From Blasia pusilla (taxonomy: Eukaryota > Marchantiophyta > Marchantiopsida > Blasiales), in NCBI GenBank assembly GCA_050084515.1, contig CM114271.1, positions 31,434,001-31,498,000 of the forward strand: a stretch of 64,000 bases of DNA, given 5' to 3'. The first letter of the stretch is position 1. The number at the start of each line of letters is the position of its first letter. Made by a program: the position numbers and the translations under genes. The notes under the pieces are model-generated. The model ran no database searches, had not been told where the DNA came from, and worked only from the letters and a program-made list of their open reading frames with translations. Of the stretch, positions 61,903-64,000 are shown in pieces.

Positions 61903-62214
61903 CGTGACTACGGTAGGACTTTCCGGCGTAGATGTTAGCGGTTGCTATGGTGCAACCTCGTTTGGGACAATAGAACTCTCATCTCCACATGCAGTACCCG
62001 GAACCACACTCGATGTTGTGGCTATCATCTCCTGGCGTACCTGCAAAACATCCCAAGAAGTCGAAGGATGTCTCTCCCGATCACCCTTGGTGTGTCGATC
62101 TCCTCAAGTATCGCCCCCAACCACTGCCTCATTCGTCTTGGTAGGCATGGGGCTCACCAACGCAACTTTTGTGAACTGTCACATCCTCAAACGACGTTGC
62201 TCAGCTACTCCTAA

Positions 62215-63190
62215 GCTAAAAAATCCATGACAAGCAGTTTAAGTCCATCGTCTGACCCAAGACATGACGCCGTGATGCCTCTCATAATGACGATACGACC
62301 GGCACTCCTGTGGAGAATCCCATCGCTCGCTCTCACTCATCGGCATTGGGCTCCACCAACCTCTGTACTTGGTCATCCGAAACCAAGCCAGGTTCGGCCT
62401 CCTTGAATGCATAGGCAGCGGGAAAACTCACCAATGTGGGAAAGGCTGCCCGTAGCCTGCCAGTCCTGTTGACCATAATCAATGGCAGTCAATCATGTAG
62501 CCTCACTGCCTAGGATCGACGGCCCGGATCTAATATAGAATCCACCAACAAATCGGAGGGGTGCTCCACTCTCGCATATGCCCTCCGCAACACCTCGTGT
62601 GGTTCCAAGTTGGTCCACCAAAGACGCGGGCGATGTGATTGTGAACCCACACTGGCCGCATCCAACAAAAATGTCGGGCCGATCCATGCGCGCACTTGAT
62701 GTGCACTTGTCACCACACAGGACCTCGAATCGCCCAAAATCAGTATATTCTCCGAATGTATGCTCAAGGATGAGATTGATGCTCTTGCAAGTGTCGCAAG
62801 ATCCGCATCATCTTCCAAAATAACCTAGACCAAGAATCAGCTAATCCGTTACCTTGTCCAGCACATGATTGGCCTTGACATAGCCAACCAGCAATGACCA
62901 AGTCTATGGTCCCTACCCGCTCCAAGTCCTGCACCCCCAACAATGAAATGTCCCTCGGTAGGGAACTTTGGTAGCCTTGAATGGCGGACGCATACGACGC
63001 GTCGGGAAAACGGAGGCGTAACTCCGCCACATGGTGAAGTGAAGCGCGCCTCGCAACATCATCAATCTCCACATATAGGTACTGCTACACGCACACTCCA
63101 GCCTACAAAAGAGCAGCTAACCCAATGTTGATCCCTCCAAAGAGATCCAACACCCGAATACCCTTCTCTAGGATGCATCACACAATCCGA
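62215..63190 (-). pseudogene. Copy E: C5 cytosine DNA methyltransferase domain in the retrotransposon
   Basis: The - strand encodes, in order, all main C5-methyltransferase blocks. Motif I: RVLDLFGGINIGLAALL (about 63155-63100). Motif II: YLYVEID. Motif IV: DLVIAGWLCQGQS (catalytic Cys codon at 62880-62878, with the expected Pro replaced by Leu), then GLADSWSRLFWKMMRIL. A motif VI-like EN appears in SENILILGDS (about 62755). A motif VIII-like stretch is FLLDAASVGSQSHRPRLWWT (about 62665-62610), then VDSILDPGRRS. The C-terminal part is FPTLVSFPAAYAF, EPNADE..RAMGF and TMDLNCLSW (62440-62230). It is not intact: a one-base shift near 62770 and stops at about 63103, 63089, 62507, 62491, 62334 and 62287. 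It lies between protease and RT. The HRPRLWWTNL signature and gene order suggest a DNMT3-like relative. Inferred role: methylate cytosines in the element's own new DNA. Confidence 0.85.
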
Positions 63191-64000
63191 GTGGTGTCCA
63201 AAGGGGTCATAGCAGCACTCATGCCTACTTGGGGTGCCTCTAACCCGTCACACTCTGGTGCAAACGTCTCGCTCCACTCGGTCTGCACATGTTCAGTGGC
63301 TAAGCGTCGAAGCTCCTTAGTCGAGCCCCAAAGCGGTACCTCTCTTCCACGGACTGATGCAGCTACCATGACACTCCTCTACATAGAAATGTCAAGAACG
63401 TGAGTATCCTCTGCATGGACATGTCCCTCAATCAAATCACTAGGCCAAGTGATGGCACTGCTAAGTGCTGCTAAGGTCGCCATCTCTCCTGGCCGTCGCT
63501 CGATCACTGCACCTGTGAATCGAACGGGTAATGAGCTAAGGCGCCCATCACCTGACTCCCATCCTGCTCTATAGGATGCTGACTCATCCCAGTAACCTAG
63601 GGAAAATCCCATCGGTTATAACACTGCTCCACCAACCAAGACGTCGTAGGACTCTACATCAGTCACTATCGCCTTGGCTCGCACCACAGACTTATCCATA
63701 GGATCCTCACCATGACCTCTTGTTGGGTGATACTCGCTCCACCCAAGGATATCTGTATCCAAAATGGACAACGCTCCACATCGGCTCTCGTCAAGCCCAA
63801 TCCTCTGAATGACGCTTTTCCCAACATCAAGGATTGCCCTCCTGAATCCAACAAGACGCGTTGCGGACTAAAAGCTCTATCTCCGGGACTCATGAACTGC
63901 AAGATCTCTCCCTGGTTATCCAACAACACAATACCACGAGAAGCCATGGCACTCTCTATCACGGGTCTAGTGGATATCTCCGCCATCCTAGCAGCCGCAG
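63191..64000 (-). pseudogene. Copy E: aspartic protease and pre-methyltransferase linker (runs off the window)
   Basis: The - strand enters at the right edge with VLLDNQGEILQFMSPGDRAF, then PQRVLLDSGGQSLMLG (about 63860), a retropepsin D-S-G active site that is intact here. FRGLGLTRADVERCPFWIQ follows, as in copy A. It then shifts frame and continues as WDESASYRAGWESGDGRL, RFTGAVIERRPGEMATLAAL and VPLWGSTKELRRL (63610-63310), the same lead-in to the methyltransferase as in copies A and D. Gag and the 5' LTR must lie beyond 64000. Confidence 0.75.

Overview
This 64 kb window is nuclear DNA from a streptophyte. Genes have short GT-AG introns, and the intergenic space is filled by plant-type transposons (Mutator-like with a SWIM finger, CACTA, Ty3/gypsy, a possible Helitron end, and LINEs). 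Two spliced genes have typical plant architecture. I favour a non-seed land plant (bryophyte, lycophyte or fern) with large, repeat-rich intergenic space, but the sequence alone does not settle the lineage. I saw no tRNA or rRNA gene, CRISPR array or bacterial operon.

Layout. 1-3.8 kb: gene-free, with an 87-bp tandem repeat and an LTR-like stretch with a TATA box. 3.8-11.9 kb (- strand): a decayed Mutator-like transposase gene with a SWIM zinc finger, flanked downstream by a split ORF of unknown function and upstream by an intact 543-codon ORF. 12.2 kb: a LINE tail beside a long (GA)n tract. 14.2-17.7 kb (+): a broken Ty3/gypsy copy (copy A). 17.7-24.1 kb: a CACTA element with a second gypsy copy (copy C, -) nested in it. 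24.1-27.5 kb: AT-rich, gene-free. 27.7-36.9 kb (+): a nine-exon gene for a BRD-type bromodomain protein, a probable SWI/SNF subunit; its fifth intron holds a tandem array of LINE 3' ends. 41.4-42.6 kb (+): a single-exon F-box gene. 48.1-52.5 kb (-): a six-exon gene for a protein with three RRM domains and an organelle-type N-terminus. 55.8-57.3 kb (+): a very decayed third gypsy copy (D). 57.4-64.0 kb (-): the best-preserved gypsy copy (E), which runs off the window.

The main discovery is the gypsy family. Read across its copies, the order is gag, aspartic protease, C5 cytosine DNA methyltransferase, reverse transcriptase, RNase H, integrase, then a C-terminal PHD finger and the 3' LTR. The methyltransferase has motif I, the catalytic Cys motif, a motif VI-like EN, a motif VIII-like stretch and the C-terminal motifs. 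An element carrying both a potential DNA-methylation writer and a histone reader is unusual. Methyltransferase-bearing retrotransposons have been reported, to my knowledge, from charophyte algae and dinoflagellates. The copies here are dead, and many of their nonsense codons are CAG-to-TAG changes, as expected from deamination at methylated CHG sites.

A second system is a LINE whose copies at three separate loci all lie directly downstream of (TC)n tracts. In the bromodomain gene the copies are stacked head to tail through their own (TC)n tails, which suggests microsatellite-targeted insertion that reuses its own tail as target.
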